Assembly: GCF_030035675.1 (NCBI RefSeq)
Contig: NC_084482.1
Location: 226,281,943 to 226,345,942 of the forward strand
Direction of reading: 5' to 3'
DNA length: 64,000 nucleotides
Origin: Rhineura floridana
Taxonomy: Eukaryota > Chordata > Lepidosauria > Squamata > Rhineuridae
Shown: positions 12,301-20,655 of the stretch, piece by piece
How positions within the stretch are numbered: position 1 is the first letter of the stretch
Layout: each line of letters begins with the position of its first letter
The notes under the pieces: model-generated
What the model was told of the DNA's origin: nothing
Seen by the model: only the letters and a program-made list of their open reading frames with translations
Databases searched by the model: none
Translations under genes and position numbers: made by a program

Positions 12301-13852
12301 GATTTACTCCAGAATCTGAGACAGTGTGCCTCTTAATATCAGCTGCTGCAGGTGGTGGTCATGATGCATTCATTGATTAGCCACCATTTACCTATATGTC
12401 TCAAGGCAATCCACAGTCATTTCAGACACACAGCTAAAATACTTTTTAAAAGAGTACGGATGCATTTTGTCCATAGGAAGACTGGGAAGCTCACACAGAG
12501 TCTAGGGATGGAGAGATCCATCCAACTGTGTTCTCTCAGTTCTTCATTTTCCCAACTCTAAATCCAGTCATTCACATTTCTGGAGCAATTTGTGTGATAT
12601 TATTGTTTAAAATCCTCATGGGAATTCACCAGCACTATGACGTGGGTGTGCATTTCTCCTAATAAACATGTTTTCGTAATCATTTTTCACTAATGTGGAG
12701 ATGTGAATTTTAGAAGACAATTATGATCCATTTTGCAGATTGTTTTGGGAAGTGCAAATTTGGTAGATCCCCCTTTAAACACAAACTGAATCAAATGTCT
12801 CTTTCATCCCTAATGGAGTCAGACTCTTGGTCTGTCTCCAGATCCCACACTGGCAGTAGCAGCTCTTCAGGCTTCATGTAGAAATCTTTCCTGACCTTAC
12901 CAGGAGATGCTGAGCATTGAACATGGGGGCATTCTGCATGCCACGCAGGTGATCTCCACCAATGAGTGATGGCCCTTTCCCTTTCCCTGTGTCTCTCTTG
13001 TGTGAGTGAATTTAGATCATGGTCACAGGGCACAACGGGGAGGTCCTAGGGTTGTGGGGCTATGCTGGCGGCTGGAGAAGAAGTCTCTTTCAGCTCCTAT
13101 GGATCAATGTTCCCTCCATCATTGACCCCAGCTATGAAGGAGGGGCCTGCCTCTCACTGCAGAAGGACAGTTGCCTTGTCAGTCATTTCTCTCTGTGATG
13201 GAACCATTCTCTCTTCAGTGAGATGGCAAAGGCAGAGAGAAGAATGTGGGAAGGGGGAAATAAGTTACACACCCTCCCAAATATCAGAGAAAACTACCTG
13301 TCAATAGAAGAGAATGCCCTTTGTTGACATTTTTTGTTTGGACCACCGAACAAGAACTTACTGGGCTGCAAACCTAACCTCACCTACCTGGGAGTAAACC
13401 CCTTTGAATTCAAGAGGACTTACTTCTGAGTAGACACGGTTAAGATTGTGCTGTAAGCCACAGGCTGTGTCTAGACTCTGGTGGGCACATGATCTGAAAG
13501 CAAAGATGAAAAGTGGGCGATAGAGATCTACCACGGACTGATACTGGAAAAAGAGGAGCCAACCATGGTAAATGCGGACGTTTGGATTGTACGAAATCAG
13601 AATCATTTGGGGGAAGCATCAAATCCATCAACAGATGGCTACTCACAGAAAAGTCTTGGAAAACGGAGGCTTGGAGAACACGAATGGTTGAAAGGAGGCC
13701 ATCCTGGGAGACACAATGCCACTAATGAGGAGGTCGCCTGGCATGTAATAATTCACAGCCTCCGTTTCATCCCTGATCAGGTTCAAGGGGCATTTCACCT
13801 TCATCAGCCCACAGACCTCTCGAGGCATTAGCAGGAGGAGGAAGAGAATCAT
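3034..13852 (-). CDS. V2R gene 1: complete six-exon vomeronasal type-2 receptor
   Basis: Family C GPCR of the V2R (Vmn2r26-like) type, expected to detect peptide or protein cues in vomeronasal neurons. Six minus-strand exons with GT-AG borders join in phase: 13852-13647, 10971-10680, 10085-9315, 7005-6778, 4662-4536 and 3950-3034. The total is 2541 nt, or 846 residues plus stop, the usual V2R length. Exon 1 gives a signal peptide (MILFLLLL) and the KCPLN segment. Exons 2-4 give the Venus-flytrap domain (about residues 60-500). Exon 5 and the start of exon 6 give the cysteine-rich NCD3G linker. Exon 6 gives seven helices and the family motif PKCYII. I chose the start at 13852 by alignment with gene 3; an in-frame ATG eight codons upstream (13876) is an alternative. 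No internal stop or frameshift is seen. Odd point: the exon 3 donor is CAG|GTCTTT and runs straight into a microsatellite. Function is inferred from family; expression is unknown. Confidence 0.9.
4536..4662 (-). CDS. V2R gene 1 exon 5 (cysteine-rich NCD3G)
   Basis: 127 nt. Encodes [19 protein letters not shown], then [17 protein letters not shown], the cysteine-rich linker of family C receptors. Acceptor GCTCAG, donor GGCAG|GTGAG. The last G joins the AT that opens exon 6 to form an Asp codon. Confidence 0.9.
5118..5441. mobile_element. Long-TIR fold-back MITE in gene 1 intron 4
   Basis: Ends CATTCACACTGTACATTTAT and its inverted partner; arms of over 100 nt carry AATCCTGGGAAGTG and its complement. 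Other copies at 18853-19025 (cut short), 27835-28161 and 54030-54301. No clear target duplication, so the family is unproven; hAT is likely. Confidence 0.75.
5442..6418. other. Gene 1 intron 4, paralogous intron sequence
   Basis: No exon. 5697-6130 is LINE 3'-UTR-like AT-rich sequence also present at 28895-29060, 31850-31990 and 50940-51250, so the intron is shared by genes 1, 3 and 4. Confidence 0.55.
6419..6522. mobile_element. 104-bp hAT MITE (CAGAGCTTGG ends)
   Basis: Perfectly terminal CAGAGCTTGG and CCAAGCTCTG, nearly palindromic, with the 8-bp direct repeat GGGAGGAC at 6411-6418 and 6523-6530. The paralogous empty site in gene 3 intron 4 is near 33072-33079. Confidence 0.9.
6778..7005 (-). 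CDS. V2R gene 1 exon 4 (flytrap end)
   Basis: 228 nt (76 codons), phase 0 at both ends. Starts [17 protein letters not shown], continues [18 protein letters not shown] and ends WPLLFNR. Acceptor CCTAG, donor AGG|GTAAGG. Confidence 0.9.
7150..7300 (-). repeat. LINE 3'-UTR fragment in gene 1 intron 3
   Basis: Antisense tail of the type ATTTTATTTGTATGCCGCC followed by AAGCGGCTTACAAC, a common LINE 3' end; similar to 15186-15310. Confidence 0.5.
7590..7765 (+). repeat. L2 LINE 3' end fragment
   Basis: Matches the 3' end of the L2 copy at 27110-27390 (TTGAAGACTTTCCTCTT-type segment, GTTTGCC, AATAAATAAATAA tail). Confidence 0.65.
8380..8470 (+). repeat. tRNA-headed SINE, 3' part
   Basis: CAGTCAGTGCACACACTACT followed by GGCCAATGGACTGATTTGG, the 3' body of the SINE family seen antisense at 10405, 13985, 37548 and elsewhere. 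Confidence 0.6.
8778..9235 (-). repeat. L2 LINE 3' end, split by a SINE
   Basis: Antisense L2 tail (ATCCCGCCCTTCCTCCCACC) interrupted at 8861-9156 by a SINE; the AT-rich continuation follows the second target repeat. Confidence 0.65.
8861..9156 (-). repeat. Full-length tRNA-headed SINE with 14-bp TSD
   Basis: On the minus strand the head reads CGTGGCGCAGAGTGG (box A-like) then GGAGTTCGATTCC (box B). The tail reads GAGTCGGAAATGACTCG. Flanked by AAAAACACTTTAAA at 8847-8860 and 9157-9170. Inserted in an L2 tail. Confidence 0.82.
9237..9312. repeat. (GAAA)n microsatellite at gene 1 exon 3 donor
   Basis: About 19 tetranucleotide units. On the coding strand the tract begins at donor position +3 or +4, immediately after the GT at 9314-9313. 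Confidence 0.95.
9315..10085 (-). CDS. V2R gene 1 exon 3 (main ligand-binding exon)
   Basis: 771 nt (257 codons), phase 0 at both ends. Carries [44 protein letters not shown] and GWTRCTE, the hallmarks of the V2R extracellular exon. The donor GT is at 9314-9313 and is followed at once by a (CTTT)n tract. Confidence 0.9.
10405..10566 (-). repeat. tRNA-headed SINE in gene 1 intron 2
   Basis: Minus strand reads AAGGGCCATAGCTCAGTGGT with tRNA-like box A. It lies beside exon 2, and the same insertion is seen in genes 3 (37548-37690) and 4 (56325-56490). Confidence 0.72.
10680..10971 (-). CDS. V2R gene 1 exon 2 (flytrap lobe 1)
   Basis: 292 nt, from acceptor ATGCAG to donor CAG|GTATGG. Encodes [19 protein letters not shown], then LPNVTLGYN and IPNYSCG, typical of V2R exon 2. 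Same length as exon 2 of genes 3 and 4, with phase 0 at its 3' end. Confidence 0.9.
11207..11322. mobile_element. 116-bp hAT MITE (CAGAGCTTGG ends), second copy
   Basis: Same family as 6419-6522, with 8-bp direct repeat GGTTGAAC at 11199-11206 and 11323-11330. Inserted in an old CR1 fragment in gene 1 intron 1. Confidence 0.9.
11560..12070 (+). mobile_element. Solo LTR-like fossil nested in CR1
   Basis: About 0.5 kb starting TGTCAGAGAAATG, with a TATA-like GTATATAAGTTG and later AATAAAG, in the order expected for an LTR. CR1 sequence stops on one side and resumes on the other. No internal retroviral region is present. The exact ends and family (endogenous retrovirus-like) are uncertain. Confidence 0.55.
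12331..13646. other. Gene 1 intron 1, proximal part
   Basis: No exon seen. 13090-13310 matches 38390-38560 in gene 3 intron 1. 13360-13455 holds an antisense copy of the short CAGTGGGGCTTACTCCCAGG-type repeat found at 30.0-31.4 kb. Confidence 0.5.
13647..13852 (-). CDS. V2R gene 1 exon 1 (signal peptide)
   Basis: 206 nt ending in phase 2. It encodes a hydrophobic leader MILFLLLL followed by [20 protein letters not shown], the conserved start of mature V2Rs. The donor is TTCT|GTGAGT. Homologous to 39490-39716 in gene 3, which has seven more codons in the leader. Confidence 0.88.
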
Positions 13853-13984
13853 TATGGCTCTGCCTGCTGCAATCACCTCCTTTGGGACTGCCCGCAGTGT
13901 GCAGGGCCTTTACTCGATGGAGTCCAGCCAGGATTTCAGAGCCAAAGGGAATTACTGCATAAACAGAGGAAACTGACTTGTACT

Positions 13985-14150
13985 GAGTGAGACCACTGGC
14001 CATTTAGCTCAGTATTATCCCCACTGACAGGCAGTGGCTCTCTGGGGTTTTAGAGAGAGAGTCTGCCCTACCTGGACATGCCGGGGGTTGAACCTGAGTC
14101 CTTCTGCATGCAATGCTGCTGCTCCACCACTGAGCTGTGGCCCTTCCCTC
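13985..14150 (-). repeat. tRNA-headed SINE upstream of gene 1
   Basis: Minus strand CCACAGCTCAGTGGTGGAGC with box B AGGTTCAACCCCC. Duplicated as 19186-19335 in unit 2; a relative is at 40026-40193 in unit 3. Confidence 0.75.
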
Positions 14151-14154
14151 TCTC

Positions 14155-14478
14155 GGACAGAGCACCCTGCATCCTCCCTAACGCTCATCTCAGGCTCTCA
14201 GCAGCAAAGGAGTCCTTGATGCACTTATCTTTGCCCCTGTTTCTCCAGGCTCCCTTCCAGATGTGACTTCCTGCTGCTCTTGATTGCTGTGGGACTCCAA
14301 GGGAGGGGAACCACGCGGGGGCTTTGGCAAGGGCAAGAGTAAATCAGTGTGATTTGGAAAATTACAGGGTGAAGAAGGAGCACCTCTGCAACATCCCTGA
14401 CACTGGGTGGCTCCAAGGGCAAGTGCACGGCTGGAGAGAAACATGTTTGTGCAAAATCACACAGGCCACCACGCGGGA
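14155..14478. other. Conserved upstream block of gene 1 (promoter candidate)
   Basis: About 320 bp, 0.3-0.6 kb upstream of the start codon. Similar to 19336-19665 (unit 2) and 40195-40550 (unit 3); shared segments include CAGTGTGATTTGGAAAATTA and AAACATGTTTGTGCAAAA. It may hold the promoter and first non-coding exon, or it may be an ancient repeat. No proven motif. Confidence 0.4.
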
Positions 14479-14610
14479 TTGCCTCTCTCTAAGCCTACAG
14501 CACCCGCTATCCCCAGGTGGTCTCCCATCCAAGTACTAACCAGGCCTGACCCTGATGAGCTTACAAGATCAGACGAGATCAGGTGTGTTCAGGGTAGTAT
14601 GGCCGTACGC
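14479..14610 (-). repeat. 5S rRNA-headed SINE copy at duplication junction
   Basis: Copy of the 1171-1286 head, carried by the unit 2 duplication. Its Sauria body is missing: left of about 14479 the sequence is gene 1 upstream flank, so the duplication breakpoint falls inside this SINE. Confidence 0.8.
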
Positions 14611-14645
14611 ATTGATAGCATTATTCTCCAAGAATTTGTCTAATG

Positions 14646-14891
14646 AAGTGGTTCCCAACCTGGGGGCCATGACTCCCATGGGGGCCACAAAGTAATACAG
14701 CGAGGGGCAAACACTGTCCAGTCTCATTCCCCAAGTGCAGGGAGCTTTTTACGGAAAGGGATATTTGGAGATGTGGTTTTGCCATGCACCATTTTTTCAA
14801 TTTACAGAGACGTTACAATTAGCATGGCGGGCTCACGAACTTTCTTGAGTTTGTAAAGGGGCCCCATACTCATAAAGGTTGGGAACCACTG
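14646..14891. mobile_element. hAT MITE (MER5/Charlie-like ends), copy in unit 2
   Basis: Same insertion as 1323-1568, duplicated with the unit. GTCTAATG at 14638-14645 and 14892-14899. The matching empty site is at 43081-43088. Confidence 0.88.
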
Positions 14892-15040
14892 GTCTAATGG
14901 ATAGTCTTAAGTGCCTTTAGCAGCTGGATCAGACACACAAGTTCAACAGGTGTATTCAGTAAGGAGGAAGGACTTCACCTGTTGAATCTTTGCATACCAT
15001 GGAGGTGTCTAAAAGGCCAGGGATACCATGCCTTGCTCCC

Positions 15041-15310
15041 GGTTTAGGCCAGTGGCCCATCTACTCCAGCATTCTGTTCTCGTACTGGCCACCCAGATGC
15101 CCCAAAGGGAAGGAAGCCCACAAGCATGCAGGACCTGGGCGCAACAGCAGCACTCGCCACACTGGTGATTCCCAGAAACTGAGATTCATCATCATCGGAT
15201 TATTTGCATGTCCCTTTTTGGCCAAGGCCCCAAAGCAGTTCACAGAATAGCACAGAAGAAAATATAACGAAATTACAGTAAACACAAAGTGCAAAACTGG
15301 AAATCAATCA
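15041..15310 (-). repeat. CR1 and other LINE 3' ends, unit 2 3' flank
   Basis: 15041-15185 is an antisense CR1 3' end (GGCCAGTGGCCCATCTACTC). 15186-15310 is another LINE tail. Unit 1 has lost part of this. Confidence 0.6.
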
Positions 15311-16768
15311 ACAAATAAAAGAGCAAGAAATCCAGGCACACTATAAATCACACTTTCTGGGTTCACAACTTGTGCTCTCACCACAAACACAACTGCCGTC
15401 CACAAACAAGAGCCCCCACAAAAGGTTTTCTCCTAGAATCAGCTGCAGGGCTGGCTTGACCTTCAGGCTCCTCAGCAGGATGCAGTTCTGCAGGTGCAGA
15501 AACAGGAACAGGAAAGAAGGGCTTGTGGGGAGGCTGGATGTGGCATTCATCTCCCAGCCAGCAGCAGTCCTGTTACTACTACCTGCTCCCTCTAAGTCCA
15601 CCACAGCCTTCAGATAAATACACCCCCGAAGCAGCTACAGCATACTGACCTCAATAGCAGAGGGAAATGGTTGGCTAAACATGACCCAACATAGATTAGT
15701 TGCTGCCGGTCATTCTGCATGTCTGAAGTTGCCTTCCACTGAATTAAGCTGTAGATATACTTAGCTCAAGACTGTCTGCCCTGAGAGGACAATGGCTCTT
15801 CAGGATCTCAAGAGAGAAGGGCCTTTCCCTCAGCCATTCTGCCTTCACCAGTTCTCCCAGGGGCCCCTCTGTTGCTGAAGGAGTCCCTGAAGTGCTCTCA
15901 GTACCTGGGTCCTCATCAAAAGAATGTGAAATGTTCCTTGTGGACTCCCTCTTCAGGACACCCGATAGTGAGTGCATCAGATTGACCCTGGACTCCACAC
16001 ACCAACACCCCAGAATCCCCTGCAATTGTTGCATTTTACTTCTTGTGTGCCATCAGTCACCACCGCAACAGGAACATCCCATGGAAAGGAGGCATTCATA
16101 AGTATTGGTCTTCTGTTCTACTTGGACAGTTTATGGCTTCTGAAACTGAGGAACCTCAAGAGGAAGAGCGGGAAGAGCCACAGAGCCTCAGTGCCAGAAC
16201 CAGCCCTGCCCATCACCAACATCTGGCCCCTGGTAGGTTAACCACTGAAGGAATGTGGCCCTGGAGAGAAAAAAATGCCTAGGTATTCATAGAGATGTAA
16301 AAGGTACGGAAAGTTTGAACCCAGGGGAAAAAACCTTTTTTTGGAGGGGGGACATCTTCAGAAAAATTGAAAAAATGCAATATTAGCACTTTTTACAGAG
16401 TGAAAGTTACTTTGTTACTTCAGGAACATCAAATACAATTATGTACAAGTTGGTTTGGCATAAAAGCATCACATTTAGTATAATAAAAGTACATTTTCAA
16501 ACAATTACTACAAATTGAGTTTACTATTTTAAAAAAAATCCATTTTTTCCCCAGGCCTCCACATCTCTAGGTATACAATTAAAAATCATTGCCACCAATC
16601 CCTGTGCTAAAAATTGCAAACAAAAGGGCCTTCCTCCACCATGGGCAACATGCAAAACTCACAAGACTTGGCAGAAGAGGAGGGTCTCCAGATAAACAAA
16701 GTAGGTACCAACTGAACCTCAGAAGGGACAGCGCCTCACAGCTGAGATGCTACTCTCTATCCCGACTG
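15311..16768. other. Pseudogene 2 3' flank
   Basis: No gene. 15510-16012 matches the unit 1 flank. 16370-16720 matches the unit 3 flank at 21120-21850 (GCACTTTTTACAGAGT, TTGCAAACAAAAGGGCC), showing that all three units share it. Confidence 0.55.
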
Positions 16769-17685
16769 CTAAAGTTCAGATGCCACCTTTGTTTTCATTG
16801 TCAGGTGCTCCTTTGTATTCAGACCAGGCCTGAGTATGATAATGTAGCACTTGGGAATGAAGATGCAGCCCCGGAGCCCAGCACTGGAGGCCAAGATGGA
16901 AAAGACCTGCACAGCTACCATGTATTTCCCCTTCGTGCTCAGGTAGGTGGGCACAAAGGACACCCAAACACTGCAGAAGACCAGCATGCTGAAGGTGATC
17001 AGCTTGGCTACATTGAAGGCCCCTGGCAGCTTCCTGGCCATGAAAGCCACCGTGAAGCAGATGGCAGCCAGGAAGCCCATGTAGCCAAGAGCAACATAAA
17101 ACATGGCAACAGACCCTTCATTGCATTGCAGGACAATCTCTCTGGGCTGGGAGTGCATGTTGGAATCTGGGAATGGTGGAGAGATCCCTAGCCAGATGGT
17201 ACAGATCACAACCTGGACACTAGAACAGGAAATGACAATGGAGTTGGCCAGACTCTTCCCCAGCCATCTCCTCAGCCTGTTCCCTGGCTTTGTGGCCAGG
17301 AAGGCCAGCACCACAGTGATGGTTTTGGCCAAGACAGAAGAGAGAGCAACTGAGAAGATGATGCTGAAGGCTGTTTGTCGGAGGAGGCAGGTCGCTTTCC
17401 TTGGCCGGCCAATGAAGAGGAAGGAGGCCAGAAAGGAGAGCAGGAGGGAGACAAGGAGGATGTAGGAGAGGTCCCGGTTGTTGGCTTTGACTATGGGAGT
17501 TTCTTTGTATTTACTGAACATTCCCAACACAAATCCTGCGGTTAAGCACAAGAATAGGGCAAAGGAAACAAGGATAATCCCCAAAGATTCTTCATAGGCC
17601 CGGAAGATGATAATCTTGGGGACACATTGATCTCGGTTCTTGTTGGGATGTTGGTCTTCTGGACATTTGGTGCAATGGTCTTCAT
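16769..17685 (-). pseudogene. V2R pseudogene 2 exon 6 (7TM, reading frame open)
   Basis: 917 nt, open throughout. Starts [20 protein letters not shown] and ends MKTKVASEL. It shares the derived tail with gene 1, which supports unit 2 being the closest relative of unit 1. Confidence 0.9.
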
Positions 17686-18270
17686 CTGAAAAAGAAAACC
17701 TTATTTCAGCATCACTAGCTTCTCTGTTAGACTCATAGATCCAACAGCATAGAGGGGGTTTGCCATTGTCTATCATGACACCAGCACCATTGGAAAGCAC
17801 CTTTTTTGACAATCCACTACGTCCGAATGTGTGGGGCAGACCTGGCAGCCCAGATCTCCATCTCCCTTATCTGCTCCATGGGCAAGATTTGACAGCAGGA
17901 GGGAAGTGGGGAGGCCCACTTGTTAGTCTTTGAACATCACAATGACATCAGGTGATGCTGCACTTTACAGTCCCGACAATCAGACTTGCCAAGAGCCCTG
18001 TGTGGGCATGTCAGAAGCCAGCTATGCAGTGCTTCAGAAGCCTCACCCATCAGCTGACCATCGGGTCTTCTTAAGGCTCTCTTGGGCCAGACCCAGTGTC
18101 TTTTTTATGTCAGGCGATTGCCAGGTGGGCGGGGCTTGGCCAAAATGAACTGACAGGCTAAGTAGGAACACCTGGTGAAATCAATTAGTTCCGCATCCCT
18201 AGTTATGCAATTTATGGTGGAGATTCAGAAGATCCCCCGTCAAAGGCATTTTTCTTCCAGAGCTGCTCAC

Positions 18271-18397
18271 CTGCCTGGGTGGAGATGGTCCCTTCCGCAC
18301 ATGGATCACAAGCATAGCAGCAAACCGGCTTCCCTTCCTGAATCTCCTTGGCGTATCCAGGACGACAGCTCTCTGTGCACCTGGAACGAGGCACAGT
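18271..18397 (-). pseudogene. V2R pseudogene 2 exon 5 (NCD3G, open)
   Basis: 127 nt with acceptor GCTCAG and donor GCAG|GTGAG as in gene 1. Differs from gene 1 exon 5 by a change in the [10 protein letters not shown] segment. Confidence 0.88.
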
Positions 18398-18852
18398 CTG
18401 AGCAGAAAGACAAGAAGAAACATCAAGGGGGAGAAGTGTTAGGGATATGAAAATGAATTCTGGAGCCTGGAAAGAACCCAATGGGTTCTACTTCATCCCT
18501 CTTTTTGTACAGAACACTTTTCATGCATAACTGCATGGCTGGGAATCCACAGTGGTGTGTTTATGAAAGAAAGAGAAGAAGGAGTATCAACTGGGGAAAA
18601 GTGTGAGGGATAATGAAATCAATCCTAGATTTTGGAAAGCATCCAATGGAGTCTATCTAATCCCTTTTATTTGTGGGGAGCTCCTCTGATGCATAACTGC
18701 AGGGCTGTGAAACCACAGTGGTGTGTTTATGAAAGTATCTGGGAACCAGCAAACCTCTTTTAACCAGGGATGAAGCTGCTGCCTCTGTGGCCTGTCACAG
18801 TGATGACCCTGGGCTGTCTGAGGGCACCCCTAGACTGTCAGTATATAGGCTG

Positions 18853-19025
18853 CATTCACACTGTACATTTATTCCACTATTATTATTCCACTTTAAACCG
18901 TCATGACTTCCCCCAAAGAATCCTGGGAAGTGCAGTTTGTGAAGGGTGCTGAGAGTTGTTAGGAGACTCCTAATCTCCTCACAGAGCTACAATTCCCAGA
19001 GTCCCCTGGGAAGAGGGATTGACTG
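18853..19025. mobile_element. Fold-back MITE, truncated by the pseudogene 2 deletion
   Basis: Left arm only; the right arm was lost in the deletion that also removed exons 2-4. Confidence 0.72.
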
Positions 19026-19044
19026 TAACATCAGTCAATAACAT

Positions 19045-19099
19045 CAGATTCAAGGGGCATTTTGCCTTCATCATCCCACAGACCTCTCAAGGCATTAGC
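19045..19099 (-). pseudogene. V2R pseudogene 2 exon 1 remnant
   Basis: About 55 nt match the minus-strand middle of gene 1 exon 1 (the [10 protein letters not shown] region, near 13785-13835). They are followed by a second deletion that removes the leader and ATG; homology resumes in the gene 1 upstream flank near 13905. Found only by alignment; too short to code. Confidence 0.75.
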
Positions 19100-20085
19100 C
19101 CTCAAAGTACAAAGCCTTTACTCAATGGAGTTCAGCCAAGATTACAGAGCCAAAGAGAATTATTGCAGAAACACTGGTAGATGCCTTACAGGGAGGCAGA
19201 CCATTGGTCCATTTCACTCAGTATTATCTCCACTGACAGGCAGTGGCTCCCTAGGATTGCAGACAGAGGGTCTGCCCTACCTGGACATGCTGGGAGTTGA
19301 ACCTGGGACCTTCTGCATGCATGAACTATGGCCCCTCTCTCGGACAGAGCCCCCTGCATCTGCCCTAATGCTCATCTCAGGCTCCGAGTGGGAAAGGAGT
19401 CCTTTATACATTTATCTTTGCCCCTGTTTCTCCAGGCTCCCTTCCAGATGTGACTTCCTGTTGCTCTTGATTGCTGTGGGACTCCAAGGGAGGGGAACCA
19501 TGCTGGGGCTTTGGCACGGGCAAGAGTAAATCAGTGTGATTTGGTAAATTACAGAGCAATACCTCTGCGACATCCTGGACTCTGTGTGGCTCCAAGGGCA
19601 AGTTCATGGCTGGAGAGAAACATATTTGTGCAAAATCACACAGGCCACCACGCAGGATTCTGTCAAGGGGTCAGCAAAGGGGAAGTTGAGCTTGACCTGG
19701 CCTTTCCTACAGAGCAGCATGGAGAAATTCAGGCTTGTGTACCAAATGTGGCCCTCCACATCTCTCTGTCAGGCCCTTGGGGCCCTCCTTGGTCCATGCC
19801 CACACCCCGGGCAACACACCTCTCATTGCCCTGCCACACACCCTCCTCAAGGTGTTTTACCTGGCTGGCAAGCATCCTTGAACGGGGATCATGCCCCTTC
19901 CATGCCTGGATGGGTGTTTGGGGAGGAGATAAAAGTCACGTCCGTTGCTCCACCCACATTTTCCTCTTGACCTGTCCACTACTAACATGTGCCCCCCAGA
20001 AGGTTGACAATGAAGGAATGTGGCCCTTGGGCTGATGAAGATTCCCTATCCCTGCTACACAATCCAGGACCAAGACTAGACCCGA
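19100..20085. other. Upstream flank of pseudogene 2
   Basis: Duplicate of gene 1 upstream sequence (13905-14478), continuing beyond the unit 1 breakpoint into 19665-20040, which is partly similar to 40550-40940. No gene seen. Confidence 0.5.
19186..19335 (-). repeat. tRNA-headed SINE upstream of pseudogene 2
   Basis: Copy of 13985-14150, with a short deletion near the head. Confidence 0.7.
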
Positions 20086-20655
20086 TCTCTGTGTATGGAT
20101 GTGAAAGTTGGACAGTGAAAAAAGTGGATAAGAGAAAAATCAACTCATTTGAAATGTGGTTTTGGAGGAGAGCTTTGCGCATACCACGGACTGTGAAAAA
20201 GACTAATAATTGGATGTTAGATCAAATTAAAGCAGAACTGTCACTACAGGCTAAAATGATGAAACTGAGGTTATCATACTTTGGACACATCATGAGGAGA
20301 CCTGATTCACTAGAAAACACATTAATGCTGGGAAAAACAGAAGGGAGTAGAAAAAGAGGAAGGCCAAACAAGAGATGGCTTGATTCCATAAAGGAAGCCA
20401 CAGACCTGACCTTACAAGATCTGAACAGGGTGGTTCATGACAGATCCTCTTGGAGGTCGCTGATTCATTGTTGTCGTTATGTGCTTCCAAGTTGACTACG
20501 ACTTATGGCGACCGTATGAATTTTTTTGCAATGAATCATGTCTTCTCATGATGTGTCCAAAGTATGATAACCTCAGTTTCATCATTTCAGCTCCTGATGA
20601 TTCATATGGTCGCCATAAGTTATAATCGACTTGAAGGCACATAACAACAACACAA
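20086..20655 (+). mobile_element. BovB (RTE) LINE 3' end with inverted BovB insert
   Basis: Plus-strand frame reads [33 protein letters not shown] and VVHDRSSWRSLIH, the BovB ORF2 C-terminus, with tail CGACTTGAAGGCACATAACA. At 20468-20595 an antisense BovB piece is inserted, bracketed by GATTCAT. Confidence 0.8.

Larger units (their letters stand above)
10980..12330 (+). repeat. Old CR1 LINE fragment, C-terminal RT and 3' part
   Basis: Matches the CR1 copy at 60950-61720 (GCAAATGCAATTC, AAGATGTCAACCCAGGGCAC, GTGAAAAAGGCAAATTCCAT, GGAAGATTCAGG). Interrupted by the MITE at 11207-11322 and the LTR-like segment at 11560-12070. Many stops; non-functional. Confidence 0.72.
16769..19099 (-). pseudogene. 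V2R pseudogene 2: exons 5 and 6 plus exon 1 scrap
   Basis: Recent copy of the gene 1 unit. Exon 6 (17685-16769) and exon 5 (18397-18271) are open and nearly identical to gene 1, with intact splice borders and a 585-nt intron 5. Upstream, the sequence follows gene 1 intron 4 only to about 19025. It then jumps, with about 20 nt of filler, to a fragment of exon 1 (19045-19099). Exons 2, 3 and 4, most of exon 1 and about 8 kb of introns are therefore gone, and the exon 1 fragment also lacks the start codon and leader. No complete receptor can be made. Whether the retained 3' exons are transcribed is unknown. Confidence 0.88.

Noticed and set aside
16589-17191. 200-codon plus-strand open frame, with relatives at 21916 and 48312
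   Set aside because: Also antisense to exon 6 and its 3' flank. Low-complexity, histidine- and glycine-rich translation with no domain.
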